Source: Streptomyces noursei
GTDB taxonomy: Bacteria; Actinomycetota; Actinomycetes; Streptomycetales; Streptomycetaceae
Length of the DNA: 64,000 nt
Direction: 5' to 3'
NCBI RefSeq assembly: GCF_016917755.1
Contig: NZ_CP070326.1
Location: forward strand, 7,316,001-7,380,000
Numbering within the stretch: position 1 is the stretch's first letter; each line of letters starts with the position of its first letter. A program made the position numbers and the translations under genes. Below are positions 1 through 8,295 of the stretch, in pieces. Below the pieces are notes generated by a model that searched no databases, was not told the origin of the DNA, and worked only from the letters and a program-made list of their open reading frames with translations.

Positions 1-614
1 TGGGAGCGGTCGTGCGTGACCAGCACCGTCGCGGTGCCGCGGGCGTGGGTGAGCTCGGTCAGCAGGCCGAGGACCGCCGCGCCCCGCTCGTGGTCCAGTG
101 CGCTGGTCGGCTCGTCGACCAGCAGCACCGAGGGCTCGTTCATCAGCGCCCGGGCGATGTTGACCCGCTGCCGCTGGCCGCCCGACAACTGGTGCGGACG
201 CCGGTCCGCCTGGTCCGCCAGGCCCACCGCCGCCAGCAGCTCCCGGGCCCGGGACCGCGCCGTACGGGGCGAGCGGCCGTCCAGATGGGCCATCACCTGG
301 AGCTGCTCGGCCGCGGTCAGCGCCGGCAGCAGGTTCGGCTGCTGGAAGACCGTCCCGATGGTGCTGCGGCGCAGCGTCGTCAGCTCCGCGCGGCTCAGCC
401 CCGCGGTGTCCCGGCCGGCGATCACCACCCGCCCGCGGTCCGGCCGGATCAGCGTCGCGGCGACCGCCAGCAGGCTGGACTTGCCGGACCCGGACGGCCC
501 GACCACCGCCGTCAGGCAGCCCGCCGGCACGGTCAGCGACACCGCGTCCAGCGCGGTCAGCCGGGTGTCGCCGTCGGGGTAGGTGAGGGTGACATCGGAC
601 AGTTCGAGGCTCAT
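1..614 (-). CDS. ABC transporter ATP-binding protein, MacB/LolD type (C-terminus cut by window edge)
   Basis: Nucleotide-binding subunit that should power the adjacent FtsX-type permease, acting on the cytoplasmic face of the membrane. Read on the minus strand it has a Walker A motif GPSGSGKSS, a Q-loop in TVFQQPNLLPAL, the signature LSGGQRQRVNIARAL, a Walker B LLVDEPTSALD and the switch histidine in VLVTHD. The frame is open to the left edge, so the last residues are missing. The ATG start overlaps the permease stop (ATGA), so the two are translationally coupled. The short Q-loop spacing and FtsX partner fit lipoprotein/drug-efflux systems rather than import. The substrate is unknown. Confidence 0.93.
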   Translation of the reverse strand, partial: MSLELSDVTLTYPDGDTRLTALDAVSLTVPAGCLTAVVGPSGSGKSSLLAVAATLIRPDRGRVVIAGRDTAGLSRAELTTLRRSTIGTVFQQPNLLPALTAAEQLQVMAHLDGRSPRTARSRARELLAAVGLADQADRRPHQLSGGQRQRVNIARALMNEPSVLLVDEPTSALDHERGAAVLGLLTELTHARGTATVLVTHDRS

Positions 615-1711
615 CGGGCACTTCCCAGGGCGGTCAGCGGATCGACGGACGTGATGCGGCGGATGGACAGCGCGGCGCCCACGGCACCCAGCGCGATCAT
701 GATCAGGGCCGGGACCAGCACGGTGGACGGGGCGAGCACGAACGGCACGGTGCCGCCCACCGCGGCGCCCACCCCGGCCGCCATCGCGGTCCCCAGGGCC
801 GTGCCGGCCACCAGCAGGACGACGGCCTGGCCGAGGGCGTCCCGCAGCAGATAGCGGGTCGAGGCGCCGAGCGCCTTGAGCACCGCGACGTCGCCGCTGC
901 GCTGGATCGTCCAGACCGTGAAGAACGCCCCGATGACCAGCGCGGATATCGCGAACAGGAAGCCGCGCATCAACTGCAGCGAGCCGTTCTCGGCGCTGTA
1001 CGAACCGATCGCGGTCAGGGCGTCCGCGGCGGCCACCGTCCTGGTGTCCAGCCGGCGGTCGGCGGCGGCCAGGCCGTCCGTCCCGGTGGTGGACAGGGCG
1101 AGCACGGTCGCGCCCCCGGAGTCCGCGCCGCCGGGACTCCCGGACAGCCGGTGCCAGTCGCCCAGCGAGGCCCACACCACCGGCGTGTGGCTGTACATCG
1201 CCGCGCCCGACACCGCCGCCACCGCGAGCTTCCGGCCGCCCAGCGAGACCCGGTCGCCGGCCCGTACACCGAGCGTCGAGGCGGCCTTCTCGGACAGCAC
1301 CACCGTGCCGTCCCCGTCCGGCCCGGCGGACGGCGCCAGGCGCGACCCGGGCCGCACCCCGAACACCGACACCGCCGCCGACTTCCCGCCGGCCCCCTCG
1401 GCCTTCGTGGTGGCGATCCCCAGCGGCTCCGCGCTCCGCACACCGGGCACCCGGGCCCACTCCCGCACCGTCCGCTCCGGCAGCCGGGAATCGGTGAACG
1501 ACGGCTTGCCGTCCCCGGCGGGAGCGGAGAAGACCAGGTGGTCGGCGGGGAGCGCGGTGATCGCCGAGGTGTTCTCCCGGCCCAGCCCCGCCGTCAGGCC
1601 GGACAGCAGCCCCACCAGCACCGTGATCAGGGTGACGACGGTCCCCATCAGGGCGAACCGGCCCTTGGCGAATCTCAGATCTCTCCAGGCGACGAACACC
1701 GGCGCGGCCAT
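611..1711 (-). CDS. FtsX-like ABC transporter permease
   Basis: Membrane subunit of an exporter-type ABC system, 366 aa. It opens with a helix after AWRDLRFAKGRF, continues with an extracytoplasmic domain of about 200 residues, and ends with three hydrophobic helices and the usual SVDPLTALGSA tail. This is the four-helix MacB/FtsX topology. I chose the ATG giving MAAPVFVAWRDL; the frame stays open much further upstream, but that stretch is antisense to the kinase gene and lacks protein character. Gene order is permease first, then ATPase, with a 4-base overlap. The divergent two-component system starting 193 bases away is a likely regulator, by analogy with similar Streptomyces loci. Confidence 0.92.
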   Translation of the reverse strand: MAAPVFVAWRDLRFAKGRFALMGTVVTLITVLVGLLSGLTAGLGRENTSAITALPADHLVFSAPAGDGKPSFTDSRLPERTVREWARVPGVRSAEPLGIATTKAEGAGGKSAAVSVFGVRPGSRLAPSAGPDGDGTVVLSEKAASTLGVRAGDRVSLGGRKLAVAAVSGAAMYSHTPVVWASLGDWHRLSGSPGGADSGGATVLALSTTGTDGLAAADRRLDTRTVAAADALTAIGSYSAENGSLQLMRGFLFAISALVIGAFFTVWTIQRSGDVAVLKALGASTRYLLRDALGQAVVLLVAGTALGTAMAAGVGAAVGGTVPFVLAPSTVLVPALIMIALGAVGAALSIRRITSVDPLTALGSAR

Positions 1712-1903
1712 CCTCGACAACGGTGCCGGGCCCGCTGCCCGGCGACTGGCTCCCACCGTCGCCCACCGCGCGGGTACCGGGCATCGCGCCCAGGTGTGGT
1801 TCACCGGGGCCGAAAGATGCGGTCCGGCCTCCACCTTTGGATGCCCGCGCTCCACCTTTCGATTGATGCCGGCGGCGGAACCGGACCGTAGCCTGAAGGG
1901 GCC

Positions 1904-3151
1904 GTGACCGAAGAAGCCAGGACCGACCACTCCCTCACCCCTGTTCTGCGCGTGCTGCGCCTGTGCCTCCATCTGATGGTGGCCGCGCTGCTCGCGCTCG
2001 CCGCCGTACGCGCGGTGGCCGACGGGAGGCCCACCGCACCGGCCGTGCTCGCCACCGCCGTGGTCCTGCTGACGCTCTACGTCCTCGGCCCCGTACTGCC
2101 CCGGGTCCGCAGCTCCTCCCGCGCCGCCGCGCTCTGGCTCGCCGCCGTGGTCGCGGTCTGGATGGTGCTGCTGGCACTCACCCCGGACGGCGTCTGGCTG
2201 GCCTTCCCGCTCTTCTTCGTCCAGCTGCACCTGCTGCCGCTGCGCTGGGCACTGCCCGCCGTCGCGGCCAGTACGGCCCTCGCCATCGCCGGGTTCGCCT
2301 GGCACACCCGCACCCTCAGTGTCGGCACGGTCATCGGCCCCGTACTGGGCGCCGCGGTCTCGATCGCCGTCGTCCTGGGCTACCAGGCCCTCTACCGGGA
2401 GAGCGAGCAGCGCCGCCGCCTCATCGAGGAGCTCACCGAGGCCCGCAGCGAACTGGCCGTCGCGGAGCGGGCCGCCGGCGTCCTCGCCGAACGGGAGCGG
2501 CTGGCCCGCGAGATCCACGACACCCTCGCCCAGGGCCTGTCCAGCATCCAGCTGCTGCTCCGGGCCGCCGAGCGGGCCGTGCCGGAGCGGCCGGAGACCG
2601 CCCTCGGCCACATCCGGCAGGCCCGTACCGCCGCCGTCGACAACCTCGCCGAGGCGCGCCGCTTCGTCCGCGCGCTGAGCCCGCCCGACCTGGAGGCCGG
2701 TTCGCTGCCGGCCGCCCTGGAGCGGCTGTGCGCCGCCACCGCCCGCACCTCCGGGCTGGTCGTGCACTGCCAGGTCTCCGGCGTCCCCGCCCCGCTGCCC
2801 ACCCCGCACGAGGTCGCCCTGCTGCGCATCGCCCAGTCCGCGCTCGCCAACACCGTCCAGCACGCCGCCGCCGGCCGCGTCGAGCTGACCCTGAGCTACA
2901 TGGACACCGAGGTCGCCCTGGACGTCGTCGACGACGGCGCCGGGTTCGTGCCCGCCGAGGTCCCGCCGCCCGGCTCCGCGGCGGCCGGCGACTCCGGCTT
3001 CGGGCTGGCCGCGATGCGCGCCCGGGCCCGCGCCCTCCAGGGCACCCTCGCCGTCGAGTCCGCCCCGGGGGAGGGCACCGCACTCGCCGTCACCCTGCCC
3101 TGCCCCGACCCGTCCGCCGCCCCCGAGACCGCACCGGGAGCCGCCCCGTGA
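1904..3151 (+). CDS. Sensor histidine kinase (NarL-partner type, HisKA_3)
   Basis: Membrane sensor kinase, 415 aa. Residues about 15-160 carry five or six hydrophobic segments with short loops, so the sensing domain is probably intramembrane. A coiled linker (about 165-195) leads to the dimerisation/phospho-acceptor motif EREIHDTLAQGLSS-like, with the phosphorylated histidine near residue 205. The C-terminal ATPase lobe has an N-box (LANTVQHA), a DDGAGF G1 box and GFGLAAMRARA. The start is GTG at the end of GGGGCC. The stop overlaps the regulator's GTG start (GTGA), so kinase and regulator are coupled. It is divergent from the ABC exporter pair, which is a plausible target. Confidence 0.95.
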   Translation: MTEEARTDHSLTPVLRVLRLCLHLMVAALLALAAVRAVADGRPTAPAVLATAVVLLTLYVLGPVLPRVRSSSRAAALWLAAVVAVWMVLLALTPDGVWLAFPLFFVQLHLLPLRWALPAVAASTALAIAGFAWHTRTLSVGTVIGPVLGAAVSIAVVLGYQALYRESEQRRRLIEELTEARSELAVAERAAGVLAERERLAREIHDTLAQGLSSIQLLLRAAERAVPERPETALGHIRQARTAAVDNLAEARRFVRALSPPDLEAGSLPAALERLCAATARTSGLVVHCQVSGVPAPLPTPHEVALLRIAQSALANTVQHAAAGRVELTLSYMDTEVALDVVDDGAGFVPAEVPPPGSAAAGDSGFGLAAMRARARALQGTLAVESAPGEGTALAVTLPCPDPSAAPETAPGAAP

Positions 3152-3789
3152 CCGCACCCGCCGCCCCCGTCCGGCTGCTGCTCGCCGACGACCACCCCGT
3201 CGTCCGCGCCGGACTCCGCGCCGTCCTGGAGACCGAGCCGGACTTCGAGATCGCCGCCGACGTCCCCACCGCCGAGGAGGCCGTGGAACTGGCCGGGCGG
3301 CTCGACGTCGACGTGGTCCTCATGGACCTCCAGTTCGGCGGCCGGATGCTGGGGTCCCGGGCCACCGCCGAGATCACCGGCCGCCCCGGAGCCCCCCGCG
3401 TCCTGATCCTGACCACCTACGACAGCGACGCCGACATCCTCGCCGCCATCGAGGCCGGCGCCACCGGCTACCTCCTCAAGGACGCCCCGCCGGACGAGCT
3501 CGCCGCCGCGGTGCGGGCCGCCGCCGCCGGGAAGTCCGCGCTCGCCCCCACCGTCGCGCTGCGCCTGATGGACCGCATGCGGACGCCCGCCACCGCCCTC
3601 TCCCGCCGCGAGACCGAGGTCCTCCAGCTCGTCGCCGACGGCCTGTCCAACGCGGCGATCAGCAAGCGGCTCTTCCTCAGCCAGGCGACCGTCAAGTCCC
3701 ACCTCGTCCACATCTACTCCAAGCTGGGCGTCGACTCCCGCACCGCCGCGGTCGCCGCCGCCACCGCCCAGGGCCTGATCCGCCGCTGA
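3148..3789 (+). CDS. LuxR/NarL-family response regulator
   Basis: Two-component response regulator, 213 aa, partner of the overlapping kinase. The receiver domain occupies residues 1-125, with the acidic pair in LLLADDHPVV, the phospho-acceptor Asp in VVLMDLQFGG (near residue 60), Thr in LILTTYD and Lys in YLLKDAPP. The C-terminal LuxR helix-turn-helix has LSRRETEVLQLVADGLSN and SQATVKSHLVHIYSKLGV. The start is a GTG that shares bases with the kinase stop. DNA targets cannot be read from sequence; the divergent ABC exporter promoter is the obvious candidate. Confidence 0.96.
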   Translation: MTAPAAPVRLLLADDHPVVRAGLRAVLETEPDFEIAADVPTAEEAVELAGRLDVDVVLMDLQFGGRMLGSRATAEITGRPGAPRVLILTTYDSDADILAAIEAGATGYLLKDAPPDELAAAVRAAAAGKSALAPTVALRLMDRMRTPATALSRRETEVLQLVADGLSNAAISKRLFLSQATVKSHLVHIYSKLGVDSRTAAVAAATAQGLIRR

Positions 3790-3940
3790 GCGTCGCCGCC
3801 GCGGGGCCGGCCGCGCGGCGGCCACCGCCGCGGGGTCGCGGACCGCCGCTGTCGGTGCCGGGTGCGAGAATCGTCCGCAGCACGACGTACGACACCACGC
3901 TCGACCGCACGATCCGCTCGACGATCAGGGAGACCCATCC

Positions 3941-5350
3941 ATGGCACCCGCCACCGCCATCCCAGCCTCGATGGAACGACCGCACTTCATCGGCATCGGC
4001 GGCGCCGGCATGTCGGGCATCGCCAAGATCCTCGCGCAGCGCGGCGCCGCGGTGGCGGGCAGCGACGCCAAGGACTCCGCGACCGCCAAGGCCCTGCGCG
4101 ACCTCGGCGTCACCGTCCACATCGGGCACGCCGCCGAGCACCTCGCCCAGGACGCCACCAGCGTCGTGGTCTCCTCCGCGATCCGCCCCGACAACCCCGA
4201 GCTCGCCGCCGCCCAGCAGCGCGGCATTCCCGTCGTGCACCGCTCCGACGCCCTCGCCGCCCTCATGGACGGCCTGCGCCCCATCGCCGTCGCCGGCACC
4301 CACGGCAAGACCACCACCACGTCGATGCTCGCCGTCTCCCTCGGCGCCCTCGGCCTGAAGCCGTCGTACGCCATCGGCGGCGACCTCGACGCCCCGGGAT
4401 CCAACGCCGAGCACGGCACCGGCCAGATCTTCGTCGCCGAGGCCGACGAGAGCGACCGCAGCTTCCACAAGTACGCCCCCGAGGTCGCCATCGTCCTCAA
4501 CGTCGAGCTGGACCACCACGCCAACTACGCCTCGATGGACGAGATCTACGCCTCCTTCGAGACCTTCGTCGACCGCATCCGCCCCGGCGGCACCCTGGTC
4601 GTCTCCGCCGACCACCCCGGCGCCCGCGAGCTGACCGCCCGCCTCGCCGACCGCGACGACATCGAGATCGTCACCTACGGCGAGTCCAAGGACGCCGACG
4701 TCCGCATCCTCCAGATCACCCCGCACGGCCTGGCCAGCGACGTCACCGTCACCCTCACCAGCGGCAAGATCCTCACCTTCACGGTCTCCGTCCCCGGCCG
4801 GCACTACGCCGGCAACGCCGTCGCCGCGCTCGCCGCCGGTGTCGCCCTCGACCTCCCGCCGCACCAGCTCGCCGACGCCCTCGGCAAGTACACCGGCGTC
4901 AAGCGCCGCCTCCAGCTCAAGGGCGAGGCCGCCGGCGTCCAGGTCATCGACTCCTACGCCCACCACCCCACCGAGATGACCGCCGACCTGGAGGCCATCC
5001 GCAGCGCCACCGAGGAGTCCGGCGGCCGCATCCTCGTGGTCTTCCAGCCGCACCTGTACTCCCGCACCCAGGAGCTGGGCACCGAGATGGGCCAGGCGCT
5101 CGCGCTCGCCGACGCCTCCGTCGTCCTGGAGATCTACCCGGCCCGCGAGGACCCGATCCCGGGCGTCACCAGCGCCCTGATCACCGACGCCGCCCGGGCC
5201 GCCGGCGCCCAGGTCACCCCCGAGGCCGACAAGAGCGCGATCCCGGACCTGATCGCCGGAATGAGCCGCCCCGGTGACCTTGTTCTCACCATGGGCGCGG
5301 GCGATGTGACCGACCTCGGCCCCGCCATCCTGACCCGCCTGGGTGCATGA
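3941..5350 (+). CDS. murC: UDP-N-acetylmuramate--L-alanine ligase
   Basis: Cytoplasmic Mur ligase adding L-alanine to UDP-N-acetylmuramate, the first peptide step of peptidoglycan precursor synthesis. The 469-aa product has a nucleotide-binding start HFIGIGGAGMSGIAKIL, the ATP loop GTHGKTTTTSML, the metal/substrate motif EADESDRSF, the central-domain NVELDHHANY and the C-terminal YAHHPTEM. Length and motif order match full-length MurC. The ATG follows GGGAGACCCATCC. It is 15 bases from msrB, likely one transcript. It lies outside a dcw cluster, so it may be a second copy or the relocated single copy; the window cannot decide. Confidence 0.96.
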   Translation: MAPATAIPASMERPHFIGIGGAGMSGIAKILAQRGAAVAGSDAKDSATAKALRDLGVTVHIGHAAEHLAQDATSVVVSSAIRPDNPELAAAQQRGIPVVHRSDALAALMDGLRPIAVAGTHGKTTTTSMLAVSLGALGLKPSYAIGGDLDAPGSNAEHGTGQIFVAEADESDRSFHKYAPEVAIVLNVELDHHANYASMDEIYASFETFVDRIRPGGTLVVSADHPGARELTARLADRDDIEIVTYGESKDADVRILQITPHGLASDVTVTLTSGKILTFTVSVPGRHYAGNAVAALAAGVALDLPPHQLADALGKYTGVKRRLQLKGEAAGVQVIDSYAHHPTEMTADLEAIRSATEESGGRILVVFQPHLYSRTQELGTEMGQALALADASVVLEIYPAREDPIPGVTSALITDAARAAGAQVTPEADKSAIPDLIAGMSRPGDLVLTMGAGDVTDLGPAILTRLGA

Positions 5351-5365
5351 GCTGAGGAGCCCCCG

Positions 5366-5773
5366 ATGACGTACGAGATCGACAAGCCCGACGAGCAGTG
5401 GCGCGCCGAGCTGACCCCGGCCGAGTACCACGTCCTGCGCCAGGGCGGCACCGAGCCCGCCTTCGTCGGCGAGTACACCGACACCAAGGCCGCCGGCGTC
5501 TACTCCTGCCGCGCCTGCGGCGCCGAACTCTTCCGCTCCACCACCAAGTTCGAGAGCCACTGCGGCTGGCCGTCCTTCTACGACCCCAAGGACACCGACG
5601 CCGTCGAGCTGTTGGAGGACCGCACCCACGGCATGGTCCGCACCGAGGTCCGCTGCGCCCGCTGCGGCTCCCACCTCGGCCACGTCTTCGAGGGCGAGGG
5701 CTACCCGACGCCGACGGACCAGCGGTACTGCATCAACTCGATCTCGTTGCGGTTGCTCTCCGACGAGAGCTGA
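5366..5773 (+). CDS. msrB: Peptide-methionine (R)-S-oxide reductase
   Basis: Repairs methionine-R-sulfoxide in oxidised proteins. The 135-aa protein is full length for MsrB. It has the two zinc-binding CxxC pairs (CRAC and CARC), the conserved HCGWPSFYDP segment, GSHLGHVFEG and the catalytic cysteine in RYCINSISL. A ribosome site GAGGAGCCCCCG precedes the ATG, 15 bases after the murC stop, indicating co-transcription. A strong hairpin follows directly, so this pair is probably its own operon. Confidence 0.97.
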   Translation: MTYEIDKPDEQWRAELTPAEYHVLRQGGTEPAFVGEYTDTKAAGVYSCRACGAELFRSTTKFESHCGWPSFYDPKDTDAVELLEDRTHGMVRTEVRCARCGSHLGHVFEGEGYPTPTDQRYCINSISLRLLSDES

Positions 5774-5777
5774 GCAC

Positions 5778-5824
5778 CGGTCGGGTCGGGAGGAGGTGCC
5801 CGTCGCCCCTTCCCGACCCGACCG
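5778..5824 (+). terminator. Putative transcription terminator after msrB
   Basis: A perfect 14-bp inverted repeat (CGGTCGGGTCGGGA and its complement) with a 19-base loop starts five bases after the msrB stop. Streptomyces terminators often lack a T-run, and none is present here. Confidence 0.7.
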
Positions 5825-5995
5825 CCCCGCCCTCGCCGCTTCCCCCTCCCTCGCGGGCGATCGACGCCGGCCGCGGACCGCCGGGACCCGTCCCGCGCGC
5901 CCGGTCCTACGGTGACGCCGCGCTCCGGTCGGTGCGGACACCGGAGCGGACCGGCGATCCAGGGCGGGCGAGGAACGACGACCATCGACGAGGAC

Positions 5996-6754
5996 GTGCA
6001 CTTCCCCGAGTACTGGGCTCCGGCGGGATGCCTGGGCGGGCTGGCCCTGCCGAGCGTGGGGCTGACCGGGATCCTGGCCGGACTGGCGCAGATCTCCCAC
6101 AACGGCGCGCCGTTGTGGCTGCTGCTCGCGCTGCCCGCCTTCCTGATCCTGGTGTTCCTCCTCCTGCGGATCGCGTCCGGACGCGTCGCGACGTTCACCG
6201 GGCCGGACGGCATCACGGTCCGCAGGCCGTTCGGGGAGCGCAGGACCGCGTGGCCGGACATCCAGGCCATCGAGATCCACTCCAACCCGTCCGCCGTCGC
6301 GGACTCCGGCGTGATCGCGGAGTTCGTCGTGCTCTACGACCGGGGCGGGCGCCGGTTGCTGCTTCCCCACCTCAACAGCACGACGGTGTTCGGGCTGCAC
6401 GAGGACGTGGCGAGGCTGCGGGTGCGGTGGGAGCACCTGCGCGGCACGGACTGGGTGGCGCTGCCGGAGGTCGCGGAGAAGATCGCCAGGACCCGGCGCG
6501 GCATGCGCCGGCAGCGCGGGCTCGTGGTCGGGGTGGCGGTCGGTGGCGGCGTGGCGATGGTCGGCCTCGTGCTGTTCCTCGTCCTGGTGCTGACCGGGGC
6601 CCTCGGCGGTGTCGGGGCGGACGCGCTGCCCCTGGTGGCCGTGGGGTTCGTGGCCGTGGGCGGGGCGGTGGGCGCGGTACTCGGCCAGCGGTCGGCGCGG
6701 CGGGGCGAGCGGCCCGCCGCACCGCGGACGCGCCGGACCGGCCTGCACCGATGA
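5996..6754 (+). CDS. PH-domain-like membrane protein
   Basis: Membrane protein of unknown role, about 252 aa from the GTG at VHFPEYW. Two hydrophobic helices lie at the N-terminus (residues about 12-60). A small beta-rich domain follows, beginning ATFTGPDGITVRRPFGERR and TAWPDIQAIEI, a pattern seen in bacterial PH-like domains (the bPH6 type found in actinobacterial low-molecular-weight antigen 6 proteins). Two more helices are at residues about 180-240, then a basic tail. The frame is open back to 5912, so an earlier GTG is possible; I prefer 5996 because GACGAGGAC precedes it and the upstream residues look non-coding. It stands alone between the msrB hairpin and a decayed locus. Confidence 0.7.
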   Translation: MHFPEYWAPAGCLGGLALPSVGLTGILAGLAQISHNGAPLWLLLALPAFLILVFLLLRIASGRVATFTGPDGITVRRPFGERRTAWPDIQAIEIHSNPSAVADSGVIAEFVVLYDRGGRRLLLPHLNSTTVFGLHEDVARLRVRWEHLRGTDWVALPEVAEKIARTRRGMRRQRGLVVGVAVGGGVAMVGLVLFLVLVLTGALGGVGADALPLVAVGFVAVGGAVGAVLGQRSARRGERPAAPRTRRTGLHR

Positions 6755-6856
6755 ACGCGAAAATCCGGTGAAGGCGCACGGTGACGCCCCGGTAACCCAC
6801 TACGTTCGGTGGTCGCAGGCAGCGGACTTCCGGAGCGTGGGTGAGGGGGCGTCTCG

Positions 6857-7000
6857 GTGCGCCTGGGAACGACGATGGGTGGGCGCTACCGGCTCACGCG
6901 GGGTCCGCTGCGCGGGGGCATGTGCGAGGTGCGGCTGGCCACCCGGCTGGCCACCGCCGCGGTCGCCCAACTCCGGCAGGACCAGGGGCAGATGGAGTGA
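6857..7000 (+). pseudogene. Ser/Thr protein kinase remnant (N-lobe only)
   Basis: A 47-codon ORF whose product reads like the very start of a Streptomyces Ser/Thr kinase: GGRYRLTRGPLRGGMCEVRL matches the glycine-rich ATP loop, normally ending GGMGEVW. After about 28 residues the resemblance ends and a stop follows at 6998-7000. No catalytic loop (HRDxKxxN) or DFG motif is found downstream in any frame. The normal family length is 300-700 aa, so this is a leftover fragment. It sits next to a broken FHA gene, a common functional partner of such kinases. Confidence 0.6.
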
Positions 7001-7038
7001 GCCCGCACCCGGGCCGACCGTTCCGTGCGGCAGTTTCG

Positions 7039-7290
7039 TCACGAGCATCTGGCAGCGCCCGTCGAAGCAGGCGCCGACGCCGGGGCAGGGGAGGAAGCGG
7101 TGGTGGACGGTGTGGCCGAGGCGGGCGGTGGGGCGGACGGCGCGAGGGACCGGGCGGCCGAGGAAACGGCGTGCGGGGCGGGCGGCGTGGCGCCCTCGGC
7201 CGCGCCGCCGCCCGCCCCGCACCCCGAGAGAACCACCGTCGGCCCCCACCCCAGTACGGCCACGACGCCCCGGTGCGCACTGATCCCCAT
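7039..7290 (-). pseudogene. Truncated/frameshifted lipoprotein-like ORF
   Basis: On the minus strand an ATG at 7290 (preceded by GAGGGGCGGAGCG) opens MGISAHRGVVAVLG, with a lipobox-like VVLSGC followed by a Ser/Ala/Pro-rich linker, as in small Streptomyces lipoproteins. The frame ends at 7039. In the neighbouring frame the same strand continues as ACFDGRCQMLVTKLPHG, resembling the C-x-D-G-x-C start of the folded domain in such proteins. One frame change near 7060 would join the two, suggesting a recently broken gene. The evidence is pattern-level only. Confidence 0.35.
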
Positions 7291-7474
7291 CGCTCCGCCC
7301 CTCACCACATGTCCGGACCCGCGCGCACGGCACGGATCCCTCACGGCCTCTGCGTTCCACGGTCCTTCCAGCGGCACACCGTGGGGACGGTTCCCGAACA
7401 CCGGGCGCACCATGGCAGGCCGTCCGCACCTCACCAGGGACCCGCCCTGGAGCGACCATCCGAGGAGACCGGCG

Positions 7475-8238
7475 ATGCGCTTCTCCGACAGCCTGGCGCG
7501 CGGTGTCGCCCCGACGGGGCCCGGCACCCTGCACGCCCGTACCGTCACCGGCGGCATCGAGGTGCCGCCGCGGACGGGACTGACCGTGCGCTTCGGCCGT
7601 GGTGAGCGGCCCGATGTCGATCTGGGCGTCGGCGTGGACGACCTGCGGGTCAGCCGCCGGCACGGTCAACTGACGTTCCGCGGGCGGCAGTGGTGGCTCA
7701 CCAACACCGGGCAGCTGCGGCTGCCGCGCGGCCGGATGGTGCACGTCAGCAGCGAGCCGGTACCGCTCGCGCCGGGCTACACCCCGCTGTTCGTGCGGGG
7801 GGCCGGATTCCGCGAGCACTTGGTCGAGCTGTAGGTGACGGGCCACGACGACCAGGGCCCGGTCTCCCGTCGCCGCGCCGACACCGTGGCCCCCGACCGG
7901 TGGCCGCTGGACGACGACGAACGACTGCTGCTGGTCGTACTGGGCCAGCGCTACCTGCTCTACGAGGAGGAGCCGCGCCGCTGAGCTACGGCCGCGCCGC
8001 CGAGCAACTCCGCTACCTCCGCCCCGAGGAGAGCTGGAGCGAGCGCAAGGTCGAGTACCGCATCGAGGCGGTGCGCCGGCGCCTGCACGGCACCGGGTTC
8101 CCCCACCCGCTGATGCACGACACCTCCGCCGGCCGCCCCTCGGGCAACAGCCTGCTGCACAACCTGCTCAAGGGCCTGGTGGAGTCGACGACGCTGGTGC
8201 CGCCGGACCTGGACCTGATGGAGGAGGACGGGCTGTGA
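7475..8238 (+). pseudogene. FHA-domain protein gene broken by a nonsense codon and a frameshift
   Basis: The ATG at 7475 follows GAGGAGACCGGCG and opens a typical actinomycete FHA protein: FGRGERPDVDLG, DDLRVSRRHGQL (phosphothreonine-binding loop) and GYTPLFVRG. Translation stops at TAG 7832-7834, directly after EHLVEL. The same frame then continues with convincing family sequence (VTGHDDQGPVSRRR, LLLVVLGQRYLLYEEEPRR) to a stop at 7982. The frame one base off carries on as LSYGRAAEQLRYL, ERKVEYRIEAVRRRL and NLLKGLVESTTLVPPDL to 8238. A Tyr codon changed to TAG plus one lost C near 7978 would explain both breaks. The intact protein would be about 254 aa. Confidence 0.82.
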
Positions 8239-8295
8239 CGATCGCCGCGGCTCCGCCCGCGCCGCCGCCCGGGAGACCGGCCCCCTGCTGCGGGC

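Noticed and set aside
1712..3157. Upstream extension of the FtsX frame to an 848-aa protein
   Set aside because: The added part is antisense to the sensor kinase and is Gly/Arg/Asp-rich without domains. The permease starts normally at 1711.
3692..6748. 1018-aa minus-strand ORF
   Set aside because: It is antisense to murC, msrB and the PH-like gene, and is low-complexity; a high-GC frame artefact.
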